Source: Dehalococcoidia bacterium
Lineage (GTDB): Bacteria; Chloroflexota; Dehalococcoidia; Lucifugimonadales; SHYF01
DNA length: 9,331 nucleotides
Reading direction: 5' to 3'
Assembly (NCBI GenBank): GCA_009692985.1
Contig: SHYF01000056.1
Coordinates: forward strand, 1-9,331
Positions 1 through 7,037 of this stretch are shown in pieces (within the stretch, counting starts at the first letter, position 1; every line of letters starts with the position of its first letter). Both the position numbers and the translations under genes were made by a program. Below the pieces are notes generated by a model. The model made no database searches, was not told the origin of the DNA, and saw nothing but the letters and a program-made list of their open reading frames with translations.

Positions 1-2
1 GG

Positions 3-173
3 CAGTATGATCTGGCCATAGTGACAAAGTTCCCCAGCGATGAGGTGGCGGCCAAGTACATGCTCGCCATCGGCGGCCTGGGGAATGTGCGCTCCACGAC
101 CATGAAGGCGTTCACAGAGGCGGAGTACAGGAGCATCACCGGCGCCCCTCCTTTGCCCCCTCGTAATATGTAA
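3..173 (+). CDS. GYD-domain protein, C-terminal fragment
   Basis: The open frame enters from the left edge and ends at TAA 171-173, giving 56 residues of a C-terminus. The visible protein begins QYDLAIVTKFPSDEVAAKYM and continues through GGLGNVRSTTMKAF. This matches the GYD family, in which a Tyr-Asp pair on a first strand is followed by a D/E-rich turn, an Ala-rich helix, and a GNVRT-T-x-AF segment. Family members are about 90 to 105 residues, so roughly the first 35 to 45 residues lie outside the window. They are small alpha/beta ferredoxin-like proteins with no established biochemical role. The tail is Pro-rich (PPLPP) and probably disordered. No catalytic residue can be named. The family call is fairly secure, but the function is unknown. 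Confidence 0.8.
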   Translation, partial: QYDLAIVTKFPSDEVAAKYMLAIGGLGNVRSTTMKAFTEAEYRSITGAPPLPPRNM

Positions 174-214
174 GCTCTATAGCGAGCAGCCGAAGGTGCG
201 CTCATTCTCAGTTT

Positions 215-253
215 CCCCGCTCATTTGGTTCAAAAGGCTCATCATGAGCGGGG
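215..253. repeat. Inverted repeat / dispersed repeat copy 1
   Basis: The arms CCCCGCTCAT (215-224) and ATGAGCGGGG (244-253) are perfectly complementary over 10 bp with a 19-nt loop. The 31-nt stretch 222-252 is also a near copy of 4378-4408, with 26 of 31 positions identical by eye. The two copies lie more than 4 kb apart and both sit just after a gene end. No run of T follows, so it is not a clear intrinsic terminator. Confidence 0.65.
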
Positions 254-290
254 GAGCACATGTTCCATTCGCCCTGAGCATGTCGAAGGG

Positions 291-323
291 CTGTTCGTGG
301 TTCGACTAGCTCACCACGAACAG
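291..323. repeat. Perfect hairpin, 11-bp arms
   Basis: The arms CTGTTCGTGGT (291-301) and ACCACGAACAG (313-323) are fully complementary around an 11-nt loop, TCGACTAGCTC. The loop and arm boundary contain the GTTCGAC / GAGCTAGTCGAAC wording common to short dispersed palindromes in many bacterial genomes. It directly follows the CCTGAGCATGTCGAAGGG motif (273-290), so 271-323 probably forms one composite element. The lack of a T-tract argues against an intrinsic terminator. Confidence 0.7.
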
Positions 324-358
324 GGAAACGCATTGCAATCACAAGGAGATAGCTTGCC

Positions 359-895
359 ATGACCCAACAGCAACCGCTGACCCTGGATCCCGCCCATACC
401 GCGCTACTCATCATGGACTATCAGAGCCGGGTGGTTGCCAGCGTGGTGCAAGACCCGCCGGGAGTGACCCACAGGGCCGCCTCCGTGCTCCAGGCCGCTC
501 GCAGGGCAAAGATTCCCATCATCTACGTAGTGCATCTCAGACCTGGCGCTGACCCCAATTCGCCCGACGCTCAAATACACTCCGACGTGACTCCGGCCCC
601 AGGCGAGCAGATTATCACAAAGTCCAAGCCGGGAGCCTTTTCCACAACGGGCCTGGATGTAACGCTGCGGGAGAAGGGCGTGGATACACTGGTGTTGGTG
701 GGTACATTTACCAGCGGATGCGTTCTATCCACGGTGCGGTGGGCCGCCGACATCAACTACAAGCTAGTTGTGGTGGGAGACGCCTGTGCCGACCGCAACG
801 CCGAGGTGCACCACTTCCTGGTGGACAGGATCTTCCCCTGGCAGTGCACCGTGGTTACCGCCCAGGAGTTCCAACGCGTTGCGGCAGCATTGTAG
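359..895 (+). CDS. Isochorismatase-family cysteine hydrolase
   Basis: This 178-residue cytoplasmic protein spans the full isochorismatase-like alpha/beta fold. The three catalytic elements are recognisable: Asp20 in LLIMDYQ, Lys88 in TKSKPGAF and Cys121 in GTFTSGCVLST. The region after Cys121, ending in VVVGDACADRNAEVHH, also matches the family. Such enzymes use the Cys nucleophile with Asp and Lys to hydrolyse amides or related bonds (N-carbamoylsarcosine, nicotinamide, ureidoacrylate, isochorismate vinyl ether). The exact substrate cannot be read from sequence, and no metal-binding His triad of the nicotinamidase type is obvious. The ATG start is supported by AAGGAG at 343-348, 10 nt upstream. 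The next gene follows 17 bp after the stop in the same direction, so the two are probably cotranscribed. I see no functional link to the glycosyltransferase. Confidence 0.9.
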   Translation: MTQQQPLTLDPAHTALLIMDYQSRVVASVVQDPPGVTHRAASVLQAARRAKIPIIYVVHLRPGADPNSPDAQIHSDVTPAPGEQIITKSKPGAFSTTGLDVTLREKGVDTLVLVGTFTSGCVLSTVRWAADINYKLVVVGDACADRNAEVHHFLVDRIFPWQCTVVTAQEFQRVAAAL

Positions 896-912
896 TCAGG
901 GCCGGATATCCT

Positions 913-1629
913 GTGCCAGCCAGCATTGACATAGTCATCCCTGTCCTCAACGAGGAGCGCGATCTGCCCCGCTGCGTCGCGAAGCTACGCCAGTTCCTGG
1001 CCGGCGCCATCCCTAACCCGTGGCACATCGTCATCGCCGATAACGGCTCGGATGATGCCACGCCCCAGGTATCGCGCGACCTGATGAAGGAGCACCCAAA
1101 CGTAGGCTACCTACGGCTGGAGCAACGGGGCCGAGGCAGAGCGCTCAAGAAGGCGTGGTTGGAGAGCCAGGCGGACATGGTCAGCTATATGGACGTGGAC
1201 CTGTCCACAGACCTCAGCGCCTTCTCGCCCATGGTCAAGGCATTGGAAGAAGGATACGACCTGGCGGTGGGATCGCGCCTGGCCAGGGGAGCCAGGGTGC
1301 ACCAACGCAAACTCCAACGGGAAATCACATCACGCGGCTACAACATGCTAATCAAGAGCATGTTCCTCACACGCTTTAGCGACGCACAGTGCGGGTTCAA
1401 GGCAATGACCCGTGCTGCCGCCCAGGCTCTGCTGCCTCATGTCAAGGACACTGGCTGGTTCTTCGATAGCGAGCTGCTGATTATTGCCGAGAAGCGTGGC
1501 TTCCGCATCAAGGACGTACCGGTGACCTGGACCGACGACCCGGACACACGGGTGAGAGTGGTGCGGACAGCAATGAAGGATGTGCAGGGACTGCTGCGGC
1601 TGCGCTTTGGCGGGCTGCCGAAGGTTTAA
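913..1629 (+). CDS. GT2 glycosyltransferase, dolichyl-phosphate-sugar synthase type
   Basis: From a GTG start at 913 the protein has 238 residues and begins MPASIDIVIPVLNEERDLP, the usual first strand of a GT-A fold. The nucleotide-binding ADNGSDD follows at 42-48 and the metal-binding DVD at 94-96 in YMDVDLSTD. VGSRL lies at 119-123, and the ALG5/DPM1-like signature QCGFKAM at 159-165 is followed by WFFDSELL. Family members transfer glucose, mannose or a related sugar from a nucleotide sugar to a polyprenyl phosphate at the cytoplasmic membrane face. There is no C-terminal membrane segment, which fits the single-domain DPM1-like group. The open frame continues upstream to 718, but that part overlaps the hydrolase gene out of frame and encodes nothing family-like, so I place the start at 913. 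The ribosome site there is weak (AGGG about 12 nt upstream), so translational coupling to the gene before is plausible. Donor and acceptor are unknown. Confidence 0.88.
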   Translation: MPASIDIVIPVLNEERDLPRCVAKLRQFLAGAIPNPWHIVIADNGSDDATPQVSRDLMKEHPNVGYLRLEQRGRGRALKKAWLESQADMVSYMDVDLSTDLSAFSPMVKALEEGYDLAVGSRLARGARVHQRKLQREITSRGYNMLIKSMFLTRFSDAQCGFKAMTRAAAQALLPHVKDTGWFFDSELLIIAEKRGFRIKDVPVTWTDDPDTRVRVVRTAMKDVQGLLRLRFGGLPKV

Positions 1630-1709
1630 CGCCCAACAGCTGGTTGAGATTCCTTTGAGGAATTGTCCTTAATGTCACGCAGGTCAAGGTGAATCGAGGG
1701 TCTAATGTC

Positions 1710-1741
1710 ATTCTGAGTCCCGATTCATCGGGACTCAGAAT
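1710..1741. repeat. Perfect 15-bp inverted repeat, GAGTCCCGA family copy A
   Basis: ATTCTGAGTCCCGAT (1710-1724) and ATCGGGACTCAGAAT (1727-1741) are perfectly complementary, with only TC between them. It is preceded by TGTC, giving the TGTCATTCTGAG wording that recurs on the opposite strand at the next element. It probably forms a very stable RNA hairpin after the glycosyltransferase gene. Confidence 0.85.
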
Positions 1742-1804
1742 CTTATCCGCCATTGTAATGGCTCCTCTGCCATAATTGAGTCTTGTAGGTAGTCAGCATA
1801 CAAA

Positions 1805-1843
1805 ATTCTTCTTCGTCCCGACCATGTCGGGACTCCTCAGAAT
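1805..1843. repeat. Hairpin, GAGTCCCGA family copy B, inverted relative to copy A
   Basis: The core arms GTCCCGAC (1815-1822) and GTCGGGAC (1826-1833) are perfect with loop CAT. Outer arms ATTCT (1805-1809) and AGAAT (1839-1843) also pair, leaving an internal mismatched bulge. Read on the minus strand it begins TGTCATTCTGAG and then AGTCCCGAC, the same wording as copy A, so the two copies face each other about 100 bp apart. Confidence 0.75.
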
Positions 1844-1886
1844 GACATGGCTTGGTGTGCGTGCTCTGGCAGCATAATTAGCTTTT

Positions 1887-3314
1887 TTACTCATCCCTCG
1901 CAAAGGTCAATTCTAAGACATCCCTGGTCTCCGTCGTCACCCTGGCCCAGTGGGCGATGCGCCACCCTACAACCCACGCTATCCCTTTCTCTGTCACTAC
2001 TAGGGGCACACCATCACGCCATGCCTGCGGTATGTGGGAATCAATCATGAAATCCTTTAGCTTCTTGGTTCCCACCATGCCCAAGGGCTGAAACAAATCG
2101 CCAGGCTTGCGGATACGCACCATCAGCTTGTCTCCCAGCGCATCGCCGCTGAGGTAAGCACGGAACGGGTCGTCGCCAAGCTGGCCTGGGGCCACTTCAG
2201 AGGCGGCGAGCCTTCGCAAGGAGATACGCCAGCCCTTGGCACACACCTCTGCTGGTGGGTCAGGCAAATCCAGCGACTCCAGCCTGGGCCAAGGAGAGTC
2301 CGGTGCTTTGCGGCTGACCACCAGCTCCTGATACGTGGTGAAGAACCGCAGGCCGTGGCCCAAAGAGAGGGAGCGGCCAGCCCCCTGCTCCGATAGCTGG
2401 CTCATGCCTTCAATCTGGGCCAGGTTCAGGTCTTGGGCTTCGCCCGCCACCTCAGCGTATGCCCGCTGAAGCGCGTGGGCCTGAAGCCCAGGGTGCAGCT
2501 CATTGAAAGCGTGGCGATCCAGGCGCACGCCCCACGGCTCCCGGGTAGCAATGGACGGCCAGGCCACCTGCACCTGCTGGTCTATGTACGCCACATCCTG
2601 GGCCACTGTGCTTGCCAGGCGGGTCAGGGCCTGGGCGACGGCCGGGTTGTACCGCCGCAGCTGGGGCATGAGGCTATGGCGGATGCGGTTACGGGTGAAC
2701 CTCTGTTCCTGGTTTGACGAGTCGTACCTGGGGGCCAGGTCAAGGCTGGCGCAGTAGGACTCGGTTTCCCGGCGTGTGACATCCAACAGTGGCCGGACCA
2801 GAGCCACCTCTGACGCACCGTCGAGGCTGCGCCAGCGAGACATGGGCAGCATACCTCGGAGACCTCGGATCCCTGTGCCACGCAGCAGGTGGAGCAGCAC
2901 CGTTTCTGCCTGGTCATCGGCGGTGTGGCCCAGCACAACGGCAGACGCCCCGACTGTCCTCACCACGCGCGCCAGGAAATCGTAGCGGGCTTGGCGGGCC
3001 GCCGCCTCCCAGGAGAGCTCGTGCTTTGTGCGTAACGCCGCAACGTCCGCCCTTTCCAAGGTGACGGGAATGCCCAGACGACGGCACGTTTCCTGAACAT
3101 ACCCGGCATCTTCGTCGCTCTCCTGCGCCCGCAACCCGTGGTCCAGGTGCGCTGCGTGGAGTTGCAAGGTGTGTTGTTGGGCCAGGCTACAGAGCAGATG
3201 GAGCAGCGCCAAGGAATCTGGCCCTCCGGAGACAGCCACCACCAACGTAGCGCCTGGAAGCCGGAGCATGCCTGTGGCTTTGAGTGCCTCTTCTACACGG
3301 TCAAGCAAGGACAT
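1887..3314 (-). CDS. tilS: tRNA(Ile)-lysidine synthase
   Basis: TilS attaches lysine, with ATP, to C34 of the CAU-anticodon tRNA-Ile, turning it from AUG to AUA reading. It is normally essential in bacteria. The 475-residue protein has the PP-loop SGGPDS at 29-34 in VVAVSGGPDSLALLHLL, the HLDHGLR segment at 56-62, and LGHTADDQAETVLLHLLRG near 130-150. The RNRIRH motif follows in the linker helices. A complete C-terminal TilS domain includes RIRKPGDLFQPLGM and DFMIDSHIPQAWRDGVPLVV, so this is the long, E. coli-like form. The ATG at 3314 gives a typical N-terminus, though no strong Shine-Dalgarno lies before it. It is 206 bp downstream of cofE on the same strand, and the stop is TAA at 1887-1889. 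Confidence 0.96.
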   Translation of the reverse strand: MSLLDRVEEALKATGMLRLPGATLVVAVSGGPDSLALLHLLCSLAQQHTLQLHAAHLDHGLRAQESDEDAGYVQETCRRLGIPVTLERADVAALRTKHELSWEAAARQARYDFLARVVRTVGASAVVLGHTADDQAETVLLHLLRGTGIRGLRGMLPMSRWRSLDGASEVALVRPLLDVTRRETESYCASLDLAPRYDSSNQEQRFTRNRIRHSLMPQLRRYNPAVAQALTRLASTVAQDVAYIDQQVQVAWPSIATREPWGVRLDRHAFNELHPGLQAHALQRAYAEVAGEAQDLNLAQIEGMSQLSEQGAGRSLSLGHGLRFFTTYQELVVSRKAPDSPWPRLESLDLPDPPAEVCAKGWRISLRRLAASEVAPGQLGDDPFRAYLSGDALGDKLMVRIRKPGDLFQPLGMVGTKKLKDFMIDSHIPQAWRDGVPLVVTEKGIAWVVGWRIAHWARVTTETRDVLELTFARDE

Positions 3315-3520
3315 GGTGCTGCTCAGATCTGCGCAACAGGTCAGTCAATACAAACGTATCTCTTCCCGCCAACCCGCCCTGAAACGTTTTTGGGAAGGCG
3401 GAACACCTTCCTGCTTCCTGCACCGCTGCTTACTCAAGGCTGCCCCCGGCTCACATGGCTCCCTTCGGTTGTGCTCAGGGTAAACTAGGCTCGCAATGAG
3501 CAGAAAGTTAAAAACGTTTC
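3315..3520. other. Spacer between cofE and tilS
   Basis: This 206-bp gap has no gene. It holds a CCCTTCG...TGCTCAGGG element (3461-3480) and a hairpin with arms GGAAGG (3393-3398) and CCTTCC (3406-3411). On the minus strand it contains TTGACT about 30 nt before the tilS start, but no convincing -10 follows, so I do not call a promoter. tilS may depend on readthrough from cofE. Confidence 0.45.
3461..3480. repeat. CCTGAGC/TGTCGAA-type dispersed element, diverged copy
   Basis: CCCTTCG-GTTG-TGCTCAGGG resembles the reverse complement of 272-290 (CCCTTCG-ACA-TGCTCAGGG). The 7- and 9-base outer blocks are identical, with one extra base in the middle. It lies in the cofE-tilS spacer. Confidence 0.5.
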
Positions 3521-4276
3521 TCAGCGATATATGTCCATCTCCGGGGGCCGGATCATGTCACGTACTTTTGCCGTATTAGAAGGCTTGTACTGGTAGCCTT
3601 TGACTATCGCCACGGGGACCATGTCCAGCTTTCCCATCACCAGCTCCGCCGCCGCCGCCAACTCGTCCACCACAGCTATGACAGTCGCTGATAGCTCGTA
3701 GCCATAGGGGTCCACCATCCCACGATAGTCAAGCAAAACAGTGATGCCCGACGACCCAATGGCCACATTGGTCACGCCATCCCGCCATGGCCTCCCCCAC
3801 GTATCTGTGATGACCACCGCCACTTGAAGTCCCGCGGCTTTATGTATGCCATCCCGAATCCTATCCGCCGAGGCATCCGAGTCCTTGGGCAGCAAAGCTA
3901 CCATTGTGCCGGCGACGTTGGATGCGTCCACCCCAGCGTTGACACAGTAGAAGCCATGTTTTGTCTCAGTGATAATGACCCCATTAGCCATGCGTGAGAT
4001 TCGGCGACTCTCGCCCAGCGCCACCTCGATGACACGCGGGTCTCTGTCATAGGTCTTTGCCCAGAGCTCCGCAAGGGGAGAAGGCGTGACGGTGGATAGG
4101 TCCACCAGGTTTCCCTCTATCTTGGAAACAACCTTCTGGGTGACAACAACGATATCCCCTTCCTCCAGGGGCGTGCCTTGGGCTTGAGCCGCCCGAAGCA
4201 CAAGGGGGGCAAGGTCTATGCCTGGCTTGAACTCCGGGAGGCCTTCAACAGCGATGACTCTGATCTCTTTGGGCAC
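3521..4276 (-). CDS. cofE: Coenzyme F420-0:L-glutamate ligase
   Basis: CofE is a GTP- and divalent-metal-dependent ligase that adds the first (alpha-linked) and then gamma-linked L-glutamates to F420-0, giving the polyglutamyl deazaflavin cofactor. The 251-residue length fits the single-domain CofE. The C-terminal FMN-binding extension of actinobacterial FbiB is absent. Visible family motifs are GDIVVVTQKVVSKIEG (40-55), ETKHGFYCVNAGVDASNV (104-121) and ITDTWGRPWRDGVTNVAIG (156-174). The Asp, Asn and Glu residues in these are the usual metal and nucleotide ligands. The start is GTG (4274-4276), supported by GGAAGGTG at 4281-4288. It lies between leuS and tilS on the same strand, with no other F420 gene in view. 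The family identification is strong. Confidence 0.95.
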   Translation of the reverse strand: MPKEIRVIAVEGLPEFKPGIDLAPLVLRAAQAQGTPLEEGDIVVVTQKVVSKIEGNLVDLSTVTPSPLAELWAKTYDRDPRVIEVALGESRRISRMANGVIITETKHGFYCVNAGVDASNVAGTMVALLPKDSDASADRIRDGIHKAAGLQVAVVITDTWGRPWRDGVTNVAIGSSGITVLLDYRGMVDPYGYELSATVIAVVDELAAAAELVMGKLDMVPVAIVKGYQYKPSNTAKVRDMIRPPEMDIYR

Positions 4277-4305
4277 TAGGCACCTTCCATAAGAAGCTGG
4301 TTGCC

Positions 4306-4311
4306 ATTATA
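4306..4311 (-). promoter_or_regulatory. Candidate -10 box upstream of cofE
   Basis: On the minus strand a perfect TATAAT lies about 30 bp before the cofE start codon, in the 139-bp gap after leuS, preceded by GGGAT. The -35 region at the right spacing (TACAAG) is poor. The call rests on the perfect -10 box and its position. It would give a leader of roughly 20 nt. Confidence 0.4.
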
Positions 4312-4377
4312 ATCCCTAACCCCGCTGACTTGTACCGTTCGGTCCCAAACAGCTTGGCTTTGGTAACATAACCCACA

Positions 4378-4408
4378 CATTTGGTCCGACAGGCTCAGGA
4401 TGAGCGGG
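4378..4408. repeat. Dispersed repeat copy 2
   Basis: This 31-nt block starts CATTTGGTCCGACAGGCTCA and ends ATGAGCGGG. It matches 222-252 at 26 of 31 positions. It begins 8 bp beyond the leuS stop codon and contains the reverse complement of the common CCTGAGCCTGTCGGACC wording. Unlike copy 1 it has lost the left palindrome arm (CACACAT instead of CGCTCAT). Confidence 0.65.
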
Positions 4409-4415
4409 CTTTAGC

Positions 4416-6890
4416 CTATCCCGCCACCACGTTCACCAGGCGGCCGGGGACGTAGACCAGTTGGCGCACCTTTTTGCCGTCCAGTTGCGCCTGCACCTGG
4501 GGGCTGGCCAGGGCCAGCCGCTTGGCATCCTCCTCGCCGATGTCCGCCGGGACGGTGAGTCTGTCGCGCAGCTTGCCGTTGACCTGCACCACCAGTGTAA
4601 TCATATCGTCGGCGGCAAGCTCTGCATCCCACGCCGGCAGCGGCTGGTTGTGGATGCTGTAGGGCCGACCTCGCCGCTCCCACAGCTCTTCCGTGATGTG
4701 CGGCGCGCATGGGGCCAGGAGTACCAAGAGCGTATCAACCGCCTGGTCCCAGGCGGCCCAGCCCACGCGCTTGGCCTCCCAGGTATCGTACAGCTTGTTG
4801 GTGAACTCCATCAAGGCGGCCAGCGCGGTGTTGAAGTGGAACTTGTCCATGTCCTGGACAACCTTGCGGATTGTCTTGTGCATGGCGCGGGTCAGCTCTC
4901 TTGCCGCCGCAGGGTCGCCGGATTTGCCAAGGGCCGAGGCGTCGCGCTGGGCGATGTCCCACACGCGGTTGACCCAGCGGGCCATGCCGTTGATGCCAGT
5001 GGTGCTCCAGGGGCCGCCCTGGTCCCAGGGGCCAAGGAACATGAGGAAGAGGCGGAATACGTCCGCACCCACGGTCTCCACGTAGGTGTCGGGGCCTACC
5101 ACGTTGCCGCGAGACTTGCTCATCTTCTCGTGGTCTTCGCCCAGGATGATGCCCTGGTTGTAGAGGCGCAGGAAAGGCTCGCCGAACTCCACCAGACCAA
5201 GGTCGCGGAGGGCCTTGATGAAGAAGCGGGCGTAGAGCAGGTGCATGACGGCGTGCTCAGCGCCGCCGGTGTACTGGTCAACAGGGTTCCAGGAGCGCAT
5301 GGCCGCAGGATCAAATGGGCCTTGGTCGTAGCGCGGGCTGGGGTAGCGCAGGAAGTACCAGGATGAGTCCACGAATGTGTCCATGGTATCCGTCTCGCGC
5401 CGGGCGGCACGTCCGCACTGGGGACAGGTGGTGTTGAAGAACCCCTGGTGCAGCTTCAGCGGCGACTCTCCCGTGGGTTTGAACTCCGCGTCCTCCGGCA
5501 GAATCACCGGCAGGTCTTCTTCGCGGACTGGCACGATGCCGCACGTTACGCAGTAGACCATGGGTATGGGCGTGCCCCAGTACCTCTGGCGGGAGATGAG
5601 CCAGTCCCTCATGCGATACGAGACTGTGCGTTTGCCCCATCCGTGCTGCTCGATGTGCTCCGCGATGGCCTGCTTGCCTTGGGCGCTGGTAAGGCCGTTG
5701 AATGGGCCGGAGTTCACCTGGGTGCCATCGCCGAGGTAGGCTTCGGCAAGCTCCCCGCCGCTCCAGCCTGGCGGCGCTATGACCACTGGGATAGGCAGCT
5801 TGTACTTGCGGGCAAAAGCGAAGTCGCGCTCGTCGTGGGCAGGCACGCCCATGACAGCGCCGGTGCCGTAGCTGCGCAGGACGTAGTCGGCGATGAATAT
5901 GGGCACACGATCGCCGTTGAGCCGGTTGACGGCGTAGGCTCCGGTGAAGACGCCTGTCTTCTCCTTGTCGGTGGACTGACGCTCTATCTCTGTCTCGTGG
6001 AGTGTGGCGTTCACATACTGGGTGACTAGGTCACGCTGGGCGGGACTGGTTATCTTGGCCACCAGCGGGTGCTCCGGCGCCAGGACGACGAATGTGACGC
6101 CGTAGATTGTGTCTATGCGGGTGGTGAATGTGCGCAACTCCTGCTCTTGCACGCCCAGGCCCGAGATGTCGAAGCTGATCTCCACGCCTTCGCTGCGGCC
6201 AATCCAGTTGGTCTGGAGCAGCTTGATGCGCTCCGGCCAGTCCAGCAGTCCAGAGAAGTCCAGTAGCTCGTCGGCGTATTTGGTGATGCGGAAGAACCAC
6301 TGCTCCAGGTCACGCTGGATGACAGGTGTGTCGCAACGCTCGCACTTGCCGTCAATGACCTGCTCTCGGGCGAGGACGGTCTGGTCTGTAGGGCACCAGT
6401 TGACGGGGGCCTTGGCGCGGTAGGCGAGTCCAGCCTTGTAGAACTGGAGGAAGAACCACTGGTTCCAACGGTAGTATTCGGGCAGGCAGGTGTTCACCTC
6501 ACGCTCCCAGTCGTAGATAGCGCCCATGGAGTTGAGCTGGCGCTTCATGTTCTGGATGTTGCTCATGGTCCAGGTGAACGGGTGGATGCCCCGCCGGATT
6601 GCGGCGTTTTCCGCCGGCAGGCCAAACGCGTCGAACCCCATGGGGTGCAGCACGTTGTATCCCTGCATACGGCGGAAGCGGGCGTGGGCGTCCGAGGGCG
6701 ACATTGCATACCAGTGGCCGATGTGGGCGTCGCCAGAAGGGTACGGGTACATAGTCAGCTCGTACCACTTGGGGCGTGGGTCGTCGTCCCGAACGCGGTA
6801 GATGCCGTCGCGCTCCCAACGTTCCTGCCATTTGCGGTCTAGCTCACGTGGGTTGTACCGAAGCTCAGCGAAGCGCCCTGGGGTAGTCAT
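4416..6890 (-). CDS. leuS: Leucyl-tRNA synthetase
   Basis: LeuRS charges tRNA-Leu with leucine using ATP in the cytoplasm. It is a class Ia synthetase of bacterial type. From the start chosen here it has 824 residues. The N-terminal catalytic core carries HIGH (HIGHW near 56-60), and the zinc-ribbon region has CPTDQTVLAREQV and GKCERCDTPV. The CP1 editing domain contains TTRIDTIYGVTF and VPAHDERD, with Asp353 and Asp356 placed as the editing aspartates, so proofreading should be intact. KMSKS follows near 589-593, then the anticodon-binding helices and a complete C-terminal domain ending LVNVVAG. Two ATGs, at 6896 and 6890, are in frame. The strong AAGGAG at 6899-6904 is only 2 nt from the first but 8 nt from the second, so I prefer 6890. 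A good sigma-70-type promoter lies immediately upstream, and there is no room for a T-box leader. Confidence 0.97.
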   Translation of the reverse strand: MTTPGRFAELRYNPRELDRKWQERWERDGIYRVRDDDPRPKWYELTMYPYPSGDAHIGHWYAMSPSDAHARFRRMQGYNVLHPMGFDAFGLPAENAAIRRGIHPFTWTMSNIQNMKRQLNSMGAIYDWEREVNTCLPEYYRWNQWFFLQFYKAGLAYRAKAPVNWCPTDQTVLAREQVIDGKCERCDTPVIQRDLEQWFFRITKYADELLDFSGLLDWPERIKLLQTNWIGRSEGVEISFDISGLGVQEQELRTFTTRIDTIYGVTFVVLAPEHPLVAKITSPAQRDLVTQYVNATLHETEIERQSTDKEKTGVFTGAYAVNRLNGDRVPIFIADYVLRSYGTGAVMGVPAHDERDFAFARKYKLPIPVVIAPPGWSGGELAEAYLGDGTQVNSGPFNGLTSAQGKQAIAEHIEQHGWGKRTVSYRMRDWLISRQRYWGTPIPMVYCVTCGIVPVREEDLPVILPEDAEFKPTGESPLKLHQGFFNTTCPQCGRAARRETDTMDTFVDSSWYFLRYPSPRYDQGPFDPAAMRSWNPVDQYTGGAEHAVMHLLYARFFIKALRDLGLVEFGEPFLRLYNQGIILGEDHEKMSKSRGNVVGPDTYVETVGADVFRLFLMFLGPWDQGGPWSTTGINGMARWVNRVWDIAQRDASALGKSGDPAAARELTRAMHKTIRKVVQDMDKFHFNTALAALMEFTNKLYDTWEAKRVGWAAWDQAVDTLLVLLAPCAPHITEELWERRGRPYSIHNQPLPAWDAELAADDMITLVVQVNGKLRDRLTVPADIGEEDAKRLALASPQVQAQLDGKKVRQLVYVPGRLVNVVAG

Positions 6891-6898
6891 ACTCATTG

Positions 6899-6904
6899 CT
6901 CCTT
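6899..6904 (-). promoter_or_regulatory. leuS ribosome binding site that sets the start
   Basis: AAGGAG on the minus strand is 8 nt from the ATG at 6888-6890 and 2 nt from the ATG at 6894-6896. Normal spacing is 5 to 10 nt, so this site favours the second ATG, shortening the protein by two residues. Confidence 0.6.
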
Positions 6905-6913
6905 GAAGGATAT

Positions 6914-6942
6914 ATCCTAGTGAGCGGAGTACGACGTGTCAA
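6914..6942 (-). promoter_or_regulatory. Sigma-70-type promoter of leuS
   Basis: On the minus strand a perfect -35 TTGACA (6937-6942) is followed by exactly 17 nt and then TAGGAT (6914-6919), which matches 4 of 6 positions of TATAAT including the key A2 and T6. Transcription would begin near 6907, leaving a leader of under 20 nt that holds little beyond the Shine-Dalgarno sequence. leuS therefore appears to have its own promoter, independent of the protease gene upstream. Confidence 0.65.
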
Positions 6943-7037
6943 TTTGGGGGTGGGGATGGCCCCAGGCCATGCCTGGTCAATTCGAGGTTGTCGGTATTTG
7001 ACCTTCAACAAGAAAGTCCCTGCTTGAGCAATACAGG

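Larger units (their letters stand above)
174..358. other. Repeat-bearing intergenic spacer
   Basis: This 185-bp gap between two rightward genes holds two perfect inverted repeats (215-253 and 291-323) and a copy of a CCCTGAGCATGTCGAAGGG-type motif at 272-290. I see no convincing -35/-10 pair for the following gene. The last 16 bases carry its Shine-Dalgarno sequence. Confidence 0.6.
1630..1886. other. Convergent intergenic region with hairpins
   Basis: This 257-bp gap separates the converging glycosyltransferase and tilS genes. It contains a small hairpin (ATTCCT 1649-1654, AGGAAT 1658-1663) 20 bp after the glycosyltransferase stop, and two larger repeat hairpins at 1710-1741 and 1805-1843. 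Convergent genes with stable hairpins between them suggest bidirectional transcription stop or mRNA 3' end protection. None has a clean U-tract of the classic intrinsic type. I see no gene here. Confidence 0.6.

Noticed and set aside
718..912. Upstream extension of the glycosyltransferase frame
   Set aside because: It overlaps the hydrolase gene out of frame, has no family similarity, and the GT2 fold begins cleanly at the GTG at 913.
1700..1850. CRISPR array from the repeated palindromes
   Set aside because: There are only two copies, in inverted orientation with different arms, no regular spacing and no cas genes.
3508..3523. TGA stop of cofE as a possible selenocysteine codon, given selC nearby
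   Set aside because: Readthrough would add only about 11 residues before TAG, with no hairpin at SECIS distance, and the protein already has the usual family length.
4461..5366. Long plus-strand open frame of 301 codons
   Set aside because: It is antisense to leuS, and its His/Val/Gly-rich translation resembles no protein family. High-GC antisense frames like this are common.
5448..6029. Plus-strand open frame of 193 codons inside leuS
   Set aside because: It is antisense to the LeuRS editing domain, whose coding frame is intact and fully conserved in motifs.
6897..7037. T-box riboswitch before leuS
   Set aside because: No T-box consensus or antiterminator is visible, and the good promoter sits about 20 bp from the start codon.
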